Of a stretch of DNA of 64,000 nucleotides, positions 45,101-54,700 are shown in pieces; positions within the stretch are counted from its first letter, which is position 1; every line of letters starts with the position of its first letter. The translations under genes and the position numbers were made by a program. This DNA is from Tribonema minus (taxonomy: Eukaryota; Sar; Xanthophyceae; Tribonematales; Tribonemataceae), in contig JAFCMP010000131.1 of NCBI GenBank assembly GCA_017506865.1, forward strand, positions 62,001 to 126,000, in the 5' to 3' direction. The notes beneath the pieces were generated by a model, which saw nothing but the letters and a program-made list of their open reading frames with translations, ran no database searches and was not told where the DNA came from.

Positions 45101-46879
45101 CAGCACGACAGCACCGCTGCGCGTTTGTCTGTCCCCGCTGCGGCCATGAGCACTTCAAATGCAAGAAAAATAAGGTACAGATTCGGTCAGGACTTGCACA
45201 GACGCACACACAAGATGTGGTCAGGGTTTACACAGGCGCACACACACACGCGCGGCATGCAATCGCCGCCCTCCTTCCGCACGGCGCGGAACTCATATGC
45301 GCATTGCGCGCGCGCGCGCAGGCAACCCGGTCGCGTACGACGAGCAGGACGACTACGCCGCCGGCATGGAGTCGGGCAGCGACGACGCGCCGCAGTGCGC
45401 GGGCGTGCTGGAGGTGCTCGACAGCGATGACGATGACGATGGCGGCGGCGGCGGCGGTGGCGGTCAGTCGCAGGTGGGGCTTTGCGGTATCTCCTTGTTG
45501 TGCAGCCGAAGAGCAGATGTGACGGAATTGGGGGGGGCGGGTGCTCTCGGACTGGCGGGTCTGTAATGAGTGCGCGCCACTTGCCGTAGTCATTGTCACG
45601 GCTTAAGAATGCGCGTATTGGGGCACGTTGCTCGAGTGATAACCTGTGACGACGACGGTACTGGGGGCGGCCGTCAGTTGCAGGCAATACTTTGGTGCCA
45701 AAGCGCATTCCATTGGGAAGATTAGTTTGCACCTTTCAGGTAGCAGCTGGCAAACGGATGCATGACTGGCACTAGGCAGCGGTACGGTCAGCAGCACTAT
45801 GCAAGCACGCATCCGCATTCACAGCCATTGTGCTCTGAACTCTTCAGTCAGCTGACTTGCATAGATAGCTTCGCGTGGAGGTGTCAAATGCTGCATCTGC
45901 AGAGCCGGCCACAACCCTTCCCTTTGTTGCGCTTTGATGGCTCGGACTGATCACTCGCTGCCTGCTCTTGATGTCACAGAATGGCAAACCATCGGCATTC
46001 CATCCCCAGCAGCAGCGGCGGGTGTCTTTCACGGCAGCGTCGGCACACGCGAACAAGAACCACCAGGCGTACACAGCGGCCATGCATCGCACCAGCTCCA
46101 TGCCCGCAGTCGCCGCAGCCCACCACCAGAACCTGCAGCAGCAGCAGCAGCGATCCAGCTTGTACGTTCCAAATTACGCCCCCCCTGCGGCTGCCGCCGC
46201 CGGTGGCGCCAGTGCTGCGCCTGCAGCCAATGGCGCGGACTTGCACCAACAGAATGCGGCCTACGGCAACGCCGCCGCAGCCGCCGCAAAGGCGGCGGCT
46301 GCGGCGCCCAATGGCTGGCAGCAGCACCTGCAGAGCAACGGCGGCTTTGTCCCTGACTATGGCGCGCCGACGGCGGCAGCAGCGGCAGCCGATGGCGGTG
46401 GCAGTGGCGGTGCGCATCCTGTGCTTACGGCTGGTAAGCAGGCAAAGCAAGAACCTCAGCAGCAGCTGCGGCGGCCGGCTGCCGCAGCTGCCCAAAGTGC
46501 GCCACCGGCTGTATTTGACCTCATCAGCAGCGACAGCGAAGGAGAGGATGACGTGGCAGCAGCGGCGGCAGCAAGAGCGGCCGCAGTGGTAGTACCGCCC
46601 GCAGCAGCGGTCGTGGCGCAGTGCGTGGAACTGCTGGACGATGATCCTGATCCCATGGCCGCAAGCGATGCTGGTCAAGTCACCGGCATGGAGATAGATG
46701 ACGCTGGTGGCAACAGCAAATGCAACGGCCCAAGCAATGACGGTGGCGGCATCAATAATGACAGCAGCAATTGCAATGGCACAGGTGGCAGCAACGATGC
46801 CAGCAGCCGCAGCAGTATCAGCAGCGACGGCAGCGGTGGCGGCGGCGGCGGCGACAGCAGCTGGCAAGAACGCTCGTGA
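21128..46879 (+). CDS. SMARCAL1: SMARCAL1-type annealing helicase (SNF2 family), 22 exons
   Basis: Exons: 21128-21916, 22881-23210, 24847-24956, 26268-26364, 27222-27313, 27679-27745, 28806-28934, 30112-30198, 31165-31224, 32884-33018, 33907-33980, 35587-35739, 36596-36819, 37616-37752, 39023-39133, 40407-40616, 41267-41338, 42462-42569, 43540-43647, 44178-44265, 45322-45473 and 45980-46879. All 21 junctions are GT-AG and phase-consistent, giving 1410 aa. A Gln-rich N-terminus is followed by one HARP-like domain (about 360-440, with [12 protein letters not shown]). The SNF2 ATPase follows: Walker [10 protein letters not shown] (~487), DESH box (~582), [11 protein letters not shown] (~610) and the SMARCAL1 signature [17 protein letters not shown] (~655). 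The second helicase lobe has [19 protein letters not shown] and [11 protein letters not shown] (~916). The C-terminal 300 residues are Ala/Gly/Ser/Asn-rich and disordered. SMARCAL1 is a nuclear ATPase that rewinds RPA-coated DNA and remodels stalled forks. I see no clear RPA-binding motif. ZRANB3 is excluded because it lacks a HARP domain and has NZF and HNH parts absent here. Confidence 0.94.
22400..22960 (+). repeat. Acceptor-side exon-edge array, SMARCAL1 exon 2
   Basis: The acceptor plus ~75 nt of exon 2 (true start 22881) is duplicated almost exactly at about 22679 (period ~196 bp). A degraded third copy of the intervening intron lies at 22400-22500. Confidence 0.9.
24819..24844 (+). other. 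26-base pure C polypyrimidine tract at SMARCAL1 exon 3 acceptor
   Basis: An uninterrupted C run ends two bases before the exon start, forming the whole polypyrimidine tract of intron 2 (then AG). Comparable runs flank the TSEN34 exon 3 acceptor (G run on the plus strand, about 18078-18097) and coiled-coil exon 5 (55049-55062). Confidence 0.9.
24925..25250 (+). repeat. Donor-side exon-edge array, SMARCAL1 exon 3
   Basis: The exon tail CTGGCGAGCCACGA.CG plus GTGAGCGCGCG occurs at donors 24957 (true), 25090 and 25222. Periods are 133 and 132 bp. Confidence 0.92.
26345..26540 (+). repeat. Donor-side exon-edge duplication, SMARCAL1 exon 4
   Basis: GCAGCTGCCAAGGTGAGCAC with a following G-rich intron occurs at donors 26365 (true) and 26498, 133 bp apart. 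Confidence 0.85.
26890..27313 (+). repeat. Acceptor-side exon-edge duplication, SMARCAL1 exon 5
   Basis: The acceptor and first ~50 nt of exon 5 (true start 27222) are copied at 27005, with matching upstream intron. The period is 217 bp. Confidence 0.9.
27725..28140 (+). repeat. Donor-side exon-edge array, SMARCAL1 exon 6 (Walker A exon)
   Basis: CTGGGCAAGACCATACAG followed by GTGACT occurs at donor 27746 (true) and 27921. A weaker copy at 28131 has GTTACT. Periods are 175 and 210 bp. Confidence 0.85.
28290..28870 (+). repeat. Acceptor-side exon-edge array, SMARCAL1 exon 7
   Basis: Four copies of the acceptor plus ~50 nt of exon 7 start at about 28301, 28470, 28641 and 28806 (true). Periods are 169, 171 and 165 bp. 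The copies retain GCGATAGCGTGCGCGGCGGC with few changes. Confidence 0.93.
28925..29135 (+). repeat. Donor-side exon-edge array with CCCTAA tracts, SMARCAL1 exon 7
   Basis: Three copies of CAGGATGTGAGAATGCGGCT followed by CCCAAACCCTAACCCT have donors at 28935 (true), 29005 and 29095. The telomere-like tract is part of the repeated unit. Confidence 0.9.
29757..29780. repeat. Interstitial CCCTAA tract
   Basis: Three to four CCCTAA-like units lie in SMARCAL1 intron 7. Similar short tracts sit at 26689-26701, 28957-28970, 29018-29031, 29116-29131, 40228-40243 and 43441-43455. Confidence 0.85.
30320..30760. repeat. 167-bp intronic tandem array, about 2.6 copies
   Basis: CGTAGGCT.GTT.AGGCGGCC starts at 30364, 30531 and 30698, exactly 167 bp apart, in intron 8 of SMARCAL1. 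I see no exon 8 or exon 9 sequence inside the unit. Confidence 0.9.
31205..31800 (+). repeat. Donor-side edge copy of SMARCAL1 exon 9 plus short intronic repeats
   Basis: The exon 9 tail GAG.GCCACTA.CTCAAGGT recurs 212 bp on, at donor 31437. A second repeated block (TCGGACGTGCCAGTG, then CCGCAGTA) occurs about four times between 31320 and 31810. Confidence 0.75.
32310..32960 (+). repeat. Acceptor-side exon-edge array, SMARCAL1 exon 10
   Basis: Four copies of CAGAACGCGTCCACGGCGCG and ~50 further exon bases start at about 32316, 32525, 32710 and 32884 (true). Periods are 209, 185 and 174 bp. Each is preceded by GAGCGCTGCTGCT.GTGCG or a relic of it. Confidence 0.92.
32965..33355 (+). repeat. 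Donor-side exon-edge array, SMARCAL1 exon 10
   Basis: The exon tail CAGCTCAACATGCTGCAGCC plus donor occurs at 33019 (true GTACGC), 33176 (GTATGC) and 33350 (donor lost). Periods are about 157 and 175 bp. Confidence 0.92.
33905..34825 (+). repeat. Donor-side exon-edge array, SMARCAL1 exon 11
   Basis: The exon tail GCCAAGCGCGGGAGGTT with GGGACTATAG and a GTAT donor ends at 33980 (true), about 34374, 34656 and 34812. The interleaved intron with TACTGCAAGTACAGTA is also repeated. Confidence 0.85.
35240..35650 (+). repeat. Acceptor-side exon-edge array, SMARCAL1 exon 12
   Basis: The acceptor and exon start GACAGTGGGTCAAGCAATCT run on through GAGCTGCACGCGCTGCT. Exon-start copies lie at about 35255, 35430 and 35587 (true), 175 and 157 bp apart. 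Confidence 0.92.
35690..36010 (+). repeat. Donor-side edge copy of SMARCAL1 exon 12 plus short repeats
   Basis: The tail of exon 12 ending GGAGAGCATGAAGTGAGT is copied with donor at 36002 (true 35740). Between them is a cluster of short repeats built on GGTAACACTTCAATTT and TTCAGGCAGACACTTCAAG. Confidence 0.85.
36352..36377. repeat. Interstitial TTAGGG tract, reversed orientation
   Basis: Four units lie in SMARCAL1 intron 12, with TTAGGG on the sense strand, opposite to most other tracts. Confidence 0.85.
37045..37670 (+). repeat. Acceptor-side exon-edge array, SMARCAL1 exon 14
   Basis: CAGACGCTCCGACGGCGCGC and further exon bases occur at about 37061, 37251 (partial), 37415 and 37616 (true). 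Spacing is about 165-200 bp. Confidence 0.88.
37715..38250 (+). repeat. Donor-side exon-edge array, SMARCAL1 exon 14
   Basis: GTGCTCGACGACGAGCTCAG then CGGCAAGGTATGT occurs at donors 37753 (true), 37913, 38093 and about 38242. Spacing is 150-180 bp, with ACTTGAAGT-type intron sequence between. Confidence 0.92.
38540..39085 (+). repeat. Acceptor-side exon-edge array, SMARCAL1 exon 15
   Basis: Copies of the acceptor and first ~57 nt of exon 15 start at about 38653, 38839 and 39023 (true), 186 and 184 bp apart and nearly identical. A short relic lies near 38540. Reading on from either upstream copy reaches an in-frame TGA. Confidence 0.95.
39630..40440 (+). repeat. Acceptor-side exon-edge array, SMARCAL1 exon 16
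   Basis: CCGCAGGAGCG.CAGGAGCTC (exon 16 start) recurs near 39806, 39985, 40183, 40277 and 40407 (true). The copies are separated by AACCCTA.CCCTACTTGC and Ala-codon-like GCC repeats. Confidence 0.88.
40540..40980 (+). repeat. Donor-side exon-edge array, SMARCAL1 exon 16 (motif VI exon)
   Basis: The exon tail GACCGCTGCCACCGCATCGG through ATATTTGGTGCGT has donors at 40617 (true), 40808 and 40968. Periods are 191 and 160 bp. Confidence 0.93.
44020..44200 (+). repeat. Acceptor-side exon-edge duplication, SMARCAL1 exon 20
   Basis: GCAGGACTCGCG.AACCTCGC occurs at about 44025 and 44175 (true exon start 44178). The matching upstream intron contains GCGATGGCGCTCTGAC. The period is 150 bp. Confidence 0.85.
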
Positions 46880-48715
46880 CTGCGGCTCAAAGCAATGGGC
46901 GCAGGCGCACGGTGCACTTACGCCGTTCCGCTGAGGCCAGCACCGCCGCTGGTGCTGGTGGTAGTTACAGGTCGTGATCGCTGTTGTAGCATGCTTCACA
47001 TGACAGGCAGTTTAGACTCCCTGCGCCCCCCTTCGCCCCGCACGCTCCCCTGTCGATAGCCAGCGGACCTTGACTCTCAGGCCCTGTGTACAGCAGCTGC
47101 AGCATTTGGCGCTGCATGGCCTGGTCCGCATTTTACAGTCTACTAGCCTTCCGCGCCTCGTTGCTGCACAGGTGTCTGCCTCGTATGACGCGCCTGTGCG
47201 GAAAATCTACTGCTGACCTTGTGCTTGCTTTTCAGAAGTGTTGCTTTTACTGCGCCTGCCGGTGTCTTGCAATGCTGTGAAGCTGCTGCGCGCTTTTGAG
47301 CAAGTTTCATGCCTGGCATTATCATGCAGCGGCAGCCACTCTCGTGACAGCACACACAGCATTTCTTTGTGCCATCAGCCAGGCTGTGACACGCTCACAC
47401 AAGCACATGGCTACACAACATAGTGGCAAGACAGCGCGTTCTTGCTGAGCCAACATCCTACCTGATTGCTGACCAGGCTGACTGCACCAAAAAGCTTTCT
47501 GGAATATTTTTGCTTGACATTAAGCTGCTGCACGGAGCATGTGCGCACCTTGGGTGTAGAGCATTGGCAGACCCCTTTGTCACTGTGCCAAAACACTGTG
47601 GAGGATGATGCAGGCATGTGAGTTTCATCAGAGTTGTGAGCAAGCGCCCCAGGTGCACACGACACAGAAAGGTTTTATTTGCCTTGTCGTGATGGCACAA
47701 CGCCATGCTCAGTGCTCAACTCCCCTCTGTCACAAGTCTCACTGTGCTTCACTCAAAAGGCCGCCTTATCTTATACAGTGTGTTGGCACGATGTGCGCTA
47801 TCTGTGCGAGAATCATTATCATTGGGTTGTGAGACCTAGGGATCCTCGGGTTGTGCCTGGCTCCCTCACTCAACACTCGCAAATACACATGGGCCATTGT
47901 TGAAGAGAGGACCAGCAGAGGTTTTGAGTCATGTGAATGTTGCGTATCGGCTGTGCCTGCCATACTGAAACAAAAAGCTGTAACAACTTGTTGTTATTTC
48001 TACTTGTGCATTTTAGTCTAAAGTCTTTCCCAACAAAGTTCATGCATCAGCACTGGCTAATGACACAAGCTCGTGGTGTCGTTTCCTACCAAACCAGACA
48101 TGCTAGGCGGTCAGCAATAAATAATCCACAAGTTCTGAGGGCCGACATACCTGATGCGTTCGTGCTACTATCCGCTTTCATGATTTATGCACCCCCCATT
48201 TAGCTCGTGTTATTTTTTACGAACTTCAACTTCAAGTGTTTAAAAATCGAAAGAGGCGTCTCATCAACTCTGTAAGCACCAGTGTTGTGCGGCGCGCAAG
48301 GCACACACGACCACTAGGCGACGGCATCGCCTATCTGTGGCCCACCAGCCGGTGGCAGGCGAAGGGGGCAGCTGTACAAACCTGATGGGTAGGGGGGGCA
48401 CCGGCAATTGAGAATTCGTGTTTGTGCCGGAGGGCAGAGCGGCAAGGATGAGAGCAGCATGCGCCAGAAGCATCAAAAACGCATGGTCTAGCACAGGAAC
48501 AGTCTCCGCGACGGTTTAAGCCTTTCTCCGCCACCAGCTGTACGCGGATCGGCTGGCTCAAGTGGCCTTGCATTTGGTTTGCTGGATAGCGAGCCAAAGG
48601 CACCATCGTTCGACATCACGCGTGCATGGCCAGAGCCCTCCAGTGGCCGTGCTAGCCGTCTTTTGCACATTTGAAGCCGTCGTCGTCCAGCCCGCCCCAT
48701 CACAACTACAAGAAG
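46880..48715. other. Intergenic region between SMARCAL1 and coiled-coil gene
   Basis: About 1.8 kb expected to hold the SMARCAL1 3' UTR and the promoter and 5' UTR of the coiled-coil gene. I see no further gene or exon-edge array. No confident polyadenylation signal is claimed. Confidence 0.5.
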
Positions 48716-51700
48716 ATGGCCGAGCCACCTGCGATCGAGATCCCCCCCTCGCTCGCCGAAATAGACGCGATCAATCACAGAGAGGAGCTCATGGAGCGCT
48801 CGCTTGAAATTGGCAGGATGGTGCGGGAAAGGTGAGCTGATACATTCCTGTCATCGTACACACGAGCTTGTGCCAGCGTGCCATGGCGTCGTATGACAAA
48901 GCGGCCTCCCCTATCTTGTTGCCATTACACGTGTACCTTCCATTTTTCATGTCTGCACACCTAGTACCCTCAGGGAGTTATGATTGCTGCATGAGCCGCT
49001 GATTGTCTGTGCAGTCTATGATCATTGACACGCATACGCTTTGTTGACTAGTAGTAAATCAGCCTGGCAGTGGCGTCCCATTGATGTACACTTAGAGCAT
49101 CGAACGCGGCTGTCGCTGGTTAGACCAGGCCGTCAAACAAACAGCTGGGCACATTCCGCTGCTGTCTGCCCGCTTGATTTCGGCAGCGCCACTGTGACGA
49201 GAAAACTCTGTGCTAGACGAATCACCTGACACATCTTCACGGTAGGTAGCCATCGCCATCATGCAAGGTCTGTTGGCTCAGCGGGCCTCACCCCCCCCCC
49301 CCCCCTTCCCCCACGCGCGCGCGGTGCAGCCTCGCGACCGCCAGGCCGGCGTCGCCCGTGAGACACATCCCAGAGTTCAGCACGCAGCACGTTTCTGCCA
49401 GGTGCGCTTGACGTCCGCACACGCGCGCGCGCTCGATGCATGCTTCAGTGCTCAGCCATTGGCATATAACGCTGTGCATCAGGCAGAGGACACCGGCGAC
49501 GCGCACGCGCACGAGCGCCATCCTGTTGATACGCGCGCGCGCGCATTCGTGCTTTCATTTACTGATGCAGATTCGACTTGTGTCGTTTCAAAGCGTGTGC
49601 TGTAGCGGGCGCAGACGCCGCTGACGCTCGCAACTCCAAGGATCGCTGTTTTTCAACAGGGGGGGGGGGGGGGGGCGGGAGGGGGCGGCGCACGCGCTCA
49701 CTTGGCGGCGCCAGGCAGCTTGGCAGGCCTTCCCCCATTGTGTGCTCTCGCAGGAAATACCACGCGGCGATGTAGGAGGCTCTCAAAAGCAGGCTACGTG
49801 ACGGAGCTGGCGGCTGGGGGGCTCCAGGAGGCGTGGGGGGGTATGGGGGTGGGGGGGGGTGGGGGGGGGGGCGTGCACTACGGGCATACATGCTGGTACT
49901 GTACCGGCGCTGGTGACCGCAAAAAGGGGCGATGCGTTGTCCTACGCATTTCCTAGCTCCTCTCGATGGCCCTGTCGATGGCCGCCCCCTCGTCCAAGTG
50001 GCACGAGCAGCAACAGCAGCGGCGGAGGAGGCAGCGGAGGAGGCGGCAGCGGCTGCTGTCGCTGCTTGTGCCAGGGGGACGGGAGCGCGGCGATCGACAC
50101 GGCCATGGAGAGGAGCCAGAATCAACGTAGGCTGCGCATGCCCTCCAATCAGCGCCGCTGCATTGTGCCTCTGGCAGAACGACACGGCCGTTTACCAATC
50201 AGCAGCCTACGCCAGTCGGGGTCTGCGGAGTACAGCGATGTACTCAACTGAGGGGGGCGAGGGGGGGGGGAGGGGGCGGGGCGCAAGCAAGGGGCAGAGG
50301 GGGGGGGGGGGAAGTATGAAACGCGCATCACGCATCGAGCGATGCGGGCGTGCACTTGCCCTGAGACTCTCTGCCAGACTGGCATCTTTTGCAGTATCGG
50401 CGCACTCACTATCTCACGCATCTACATGATGCCATGACAACTTCTACCATTCGAGCTCTTGACCGCGAGTCTCTGGATGCAGCGCCTCGAGCGCCCTTGC
50501 AGCGCGCGTCGCTGTGTCGCCCGCAAGCACCGCCTAGCCTCGTGGTTTTTCAACTGACCCATCAGATGTACTCGAAGTATTGCATCGCGCGGGAGCGCCT
50601 GATGATGAGCAGCTGCAGACCGTGTTGAGCGCTGCTGCCGTATGCGCGGTACACTGTGACTCTCCTCGTACTTTCATCACACACGCGCCTTCTGAAATAC
50701 TGAATGCTGAGGGTCTGGTTACATGCGTGCTACCGGCGGGCACTCTCTGAAGCTCGTGAGCCTGTGCGTAGAAAGTTCTACTGTATGCGCACAGACTGAA
50801 ACGGGCTGCTTGTTGTCACTCCGTTGTCCTGTTCTCGCGACAGGGAGTTTGAGCAGCTCAAGAAGGACAATGCTGCCCTTGTGGTGAGTCACTGATACCG
50901 CGACGCGTGCACAGCGCTCAGAATGATGATGTGGCACTGCTCAGCACTGCGGTCATCACGAGTGCAGCTGTTGTTGGAGCGCGGCAGCGCACGCGCGCGC
51001 AGCGTCACAAGTAGCTCGTGAAGTGCATTTCCCGCAGACTACTTGCAGTGCGGCATTACTAGTTGACGTTGCATCTTACGCGCAACGCTGCGGTGCACGC
51101 GCAACATGTGACGCTCCACGTCAGTCGAGCCCCCCCCCCCCCCCCCCCTCTCATCCCCCCCACCCCCTGCACGCATAGCTTGGCGCCCCCAGTACCCTGG
51201 CAAATGCCCTCTTGCGTAACTGTTCGCATACATTTCGACCCACGCGGCGCTTCCGCATGGCAGAGACATTACGTTGGCGTCAACAGCGCGCGCGGGAGTT
51301 TGTTGCCCCCGTCATTGACCGTACATGGCAGTGCTCGATCGACTTCAACTCTCCACTTAAGTTCAAGTTGTGCCGTCGAGGGCGCACCGCACTTGAAGTC
51401 AACGCTTGCCCTGACCCTTACGTTTCAAGACGCTACCCCTGCAGCATATTGGTCGTTGCACCTTCACCTGATGTTCACTTGACGCTGCTGACGCGTCTTA
51501 TTGAAGTTGCTTGAGAGCTGACGTTTTGCGAGCGCGGCACGTCACCTCCAAAAGTTGCACACGAAACGACACTTTGACAACTGCACACTATGCGAGATTC
51601 TGCGCACAACACCATTGTCACGTGACGCACGCGCGCTCCGCCGCCTGCCTGCCTGCACAATCACCTTGAACTATTGCACATGAAGTGGCACTTCAACAAC

Positions 51701-54700
51701 TGCGGAGCGCGAATTTTGGCGTACAAATCCCTGTCGCGTGATGCGCGCGCCCCGCCGCCTGCCTGCTTGCCCTCAGCGCATGGTCCACGTGCGGAACGAG
51801 GCGATCGAGGCGTTGCTGCAGGAGGCCAATGAGATGGCGATGGACACGCGGCCTGCGAGCACAGACATTGAGGTGAGGATACCTCAATACCTCAAGTAGT
51901 ACTTCAAGTATGAGTGACGTTGAGGTTCAGGTGCGATTGTGGCGCTGCTGCATGAGGCCAATGAGATGGCGATGGGCACGCGGCCTGCATCCACAGACAT
52001 TGAGGTGAGGATACTTCAATACTTCAAGTAATACTTCAAGTATGAGTAATATTGAGGCGCCGCTACAGGAGGGCAACAAGATGGCGATGGACGCGCGGCC
52101 TACGTGCACAGACATTTGAGGTGAGGAAGTTTCAAATAGTACTTCAAGTGTGAGTGAGGACGAGATTGGGATGCAGCAAGAGACTGCTTTTTTGTTGTTC
52201 AGCTGCGTTCTTCTGAGGTCACCCCATGCGCGCTCACATTGCAGAACGTGCGCACAGGAGTTTAGCAGCGCCCTTCTGCACAAATATCACCGCAGGCGAA
52301 CCAGACTGCACCTGTGTACACAAATACACTCTGGTGCGCTAGTGGATTGACCAATGACTACTGAGCAAGGACTCAATTTCGCGGCAACTTTAACACTACG
52401 CGCTAGAGCGCGGGTCGCGATGCTACAGGGCAGCGATGCCCATGGACAACAAAGGCATTTGTTCCAAACAGGAAAAAATAGTTGCGTTAAGGTACTTAAG
52501 GAAGTGTGCAACAGGTAGCAGCGTCACGGTTGTGCAGCGTCTAGACTCCGTTTAGCAGAGGCAGCCGCACTCTGTGTGTGGGCCACATTGTGCTGTTGCA
52601 ACTACGTGCAAAATGTGTGGGCCACACCTTGCAGTTGCAACTACGTGCAAAGGCTAGCGTACAATATGACCGCGTTTAGTTTACAGCTGTGCGCCACTTT
52701 GATGAGCACTGTCACCAATGTAATTGCTGCGCACGAATTCAGCAACGTACGCAACATCTTACTTTTAGTCCATCAATTTGCTTGACAAACTGCTGCTACA
52801 AAGCATTGTACCGCCGTCATTGCAGCGGGTAGCAACTGCTGTGGAATGCAGGGTCCGGCATCACTGCCAACATTGTCCGAAAGCGCCAAACTGCATTGTC
52901 AACTTCAACTCACCTCAGTCTCGTCATCAGGCAGCACCTCTGAGGGGCGCCGAGGAGTTCCGCGCGCGCAATTCGCCTGCATGGCCACATGATTGCATCG
53001 CGGCTCTTCATACCCCTCATTAACACAGAGTGCTAAGCGATGATTGCTAGTCAGTGCTCAGCGCCTCAGACTTGATCACCATCCAGCACACTGCGCACTG
53101 CAATACGCTACCTGCGGTACACATTAGTATGCATCATGCATTGTACATGTGATATTCACCAGGCGACACGCGCGCGCCGCGTGCAGATGCATGTACTTTT
53201 TAGTAGTTCTCGCTTCGGGCGCAAAAACGCCCAGATGGTGGGTGTCCAGCTCGCTACCAGAACCTTCATGTATCCTGTGAGCACCTTGAAAGTGTCAAAC
53301 ATACATGCATGCGTATACTTCTATGACATTCGTGGACGATGTGCTGCATCGCGTGCAGGTGCGGGACCTGACCGCCAAGCTCGCACAGCGGGAGGTGGAG
53401 CTCATGGCGCTGCGGCAGCAGCTGGCCGCGCTGCGCATCGATCACGAGCGGGAGAAGACGAATGCGCAGGTACCAGCACACGCTGTATCATACAGTCTAG
53501 ACCATACAGCCTGTATGTTCTAGACTTTCGTGTGCGTGCCCGAGCATGCGGGTGAACACGGCAGCAAGAGCAGCGCGTTGCTGCAACACGCGGCTGGCCG
53601 CGCTGCGCATCGATCACGAAAGGGAGAAGGCCAATGCGCAGGTGCGCGCCGCTTCAATTGCACACGCGCTGTATATTCTAGAGCTTCGATCCAATAGCAC
53701 GAGAGAGAGAAGTCCAATGCGCGCGCCACTTCAATTGCACCCGGGCTGTATGTTCTAGAGTTTCAATTTAAGAGCACGAGAGGGAGAAGGCCAATGCGCA
53801 GGTACGCGCCAATTCAGTTGTCCCTGCACCTCATCACCAGTACATAGCGTATGTTTCAGACCTTCAGGCGTGCTCAAACGTGCGGATGAACACGGCAGCA
53901 AGAGCGCGTGCGTGTCGCGCACTTGTATAGCCCGTTTGGCATGGCTGTACAGTGGGAATGCGAGGCTGCCCCCCGATGCTTACTGTAAAAAACTTGTGAA
54001 CGTCATGTGAAGTGGGCGTGCCTCTGGTATACCCAGCCCGGTTTTCGCGCTGCAAAGTGCGAGAGTGAGTAACAACGCTCAGCGCCTTCACAAACTTTAT
54101 CGTTGCGCACGAGCGCTGTAAGGCGAGCGCTGCTGCACCGCGCCTCGCTGTTGTCCGACATGGCGTTCATACGTAAGGGGGTGCAACGACTGCGGTGCGC
54201 GTGCACTGCGCAGAGGGCATGGATGCTTGCGCCACTGGCGCCAATCCTCGCAGTGTGCCATACTTGAAGTTGCTGGAGCTTGACTGCAAATGGGGGAGGG
54301 GAGGCGCAAAACAGGCCTTGCGTCAAGGTGACCCACCATACCCTCTTGTTGCTCCGCCGTGCTGTGGTGACGAGCAGTTTGTTGCCATGCCGGGCGCTGA
54401 AACAGCTTCACAGTGCCAGCATGTGTGCTCTGCCGCAGCCGTGGCTTCAACTCAGCGAGCGGCAGCAACAGATGCCTGTGAGCAAATAGCGCGGGCGGCG
54501 GCGCGTGCATGTGACGCGGGACGAGTGATGATGCTCGTAGGATATGCAATTGTGCTCCGTTGAAGTTGAAGACACGTGCTGACGACCACGGGGCGTACAC
54601 CTGTGTCACGCTGCCGCAGTCACGGGCAATAATACTCATCGCAATTCGCACGCGCTTTTTCTCCATTGCCACAGATTCTTCAAAGCCGTACATAACTTCG

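Noticed and set aside
44960-45174. Plus-strand stretch with [15 protein letters not shown], resembling a zinc ribbon, as an extra SMARCAL1 exon
   Set aside because: Exons 20 and 21 join in phase without it, and no acceptor in the right phase was found.
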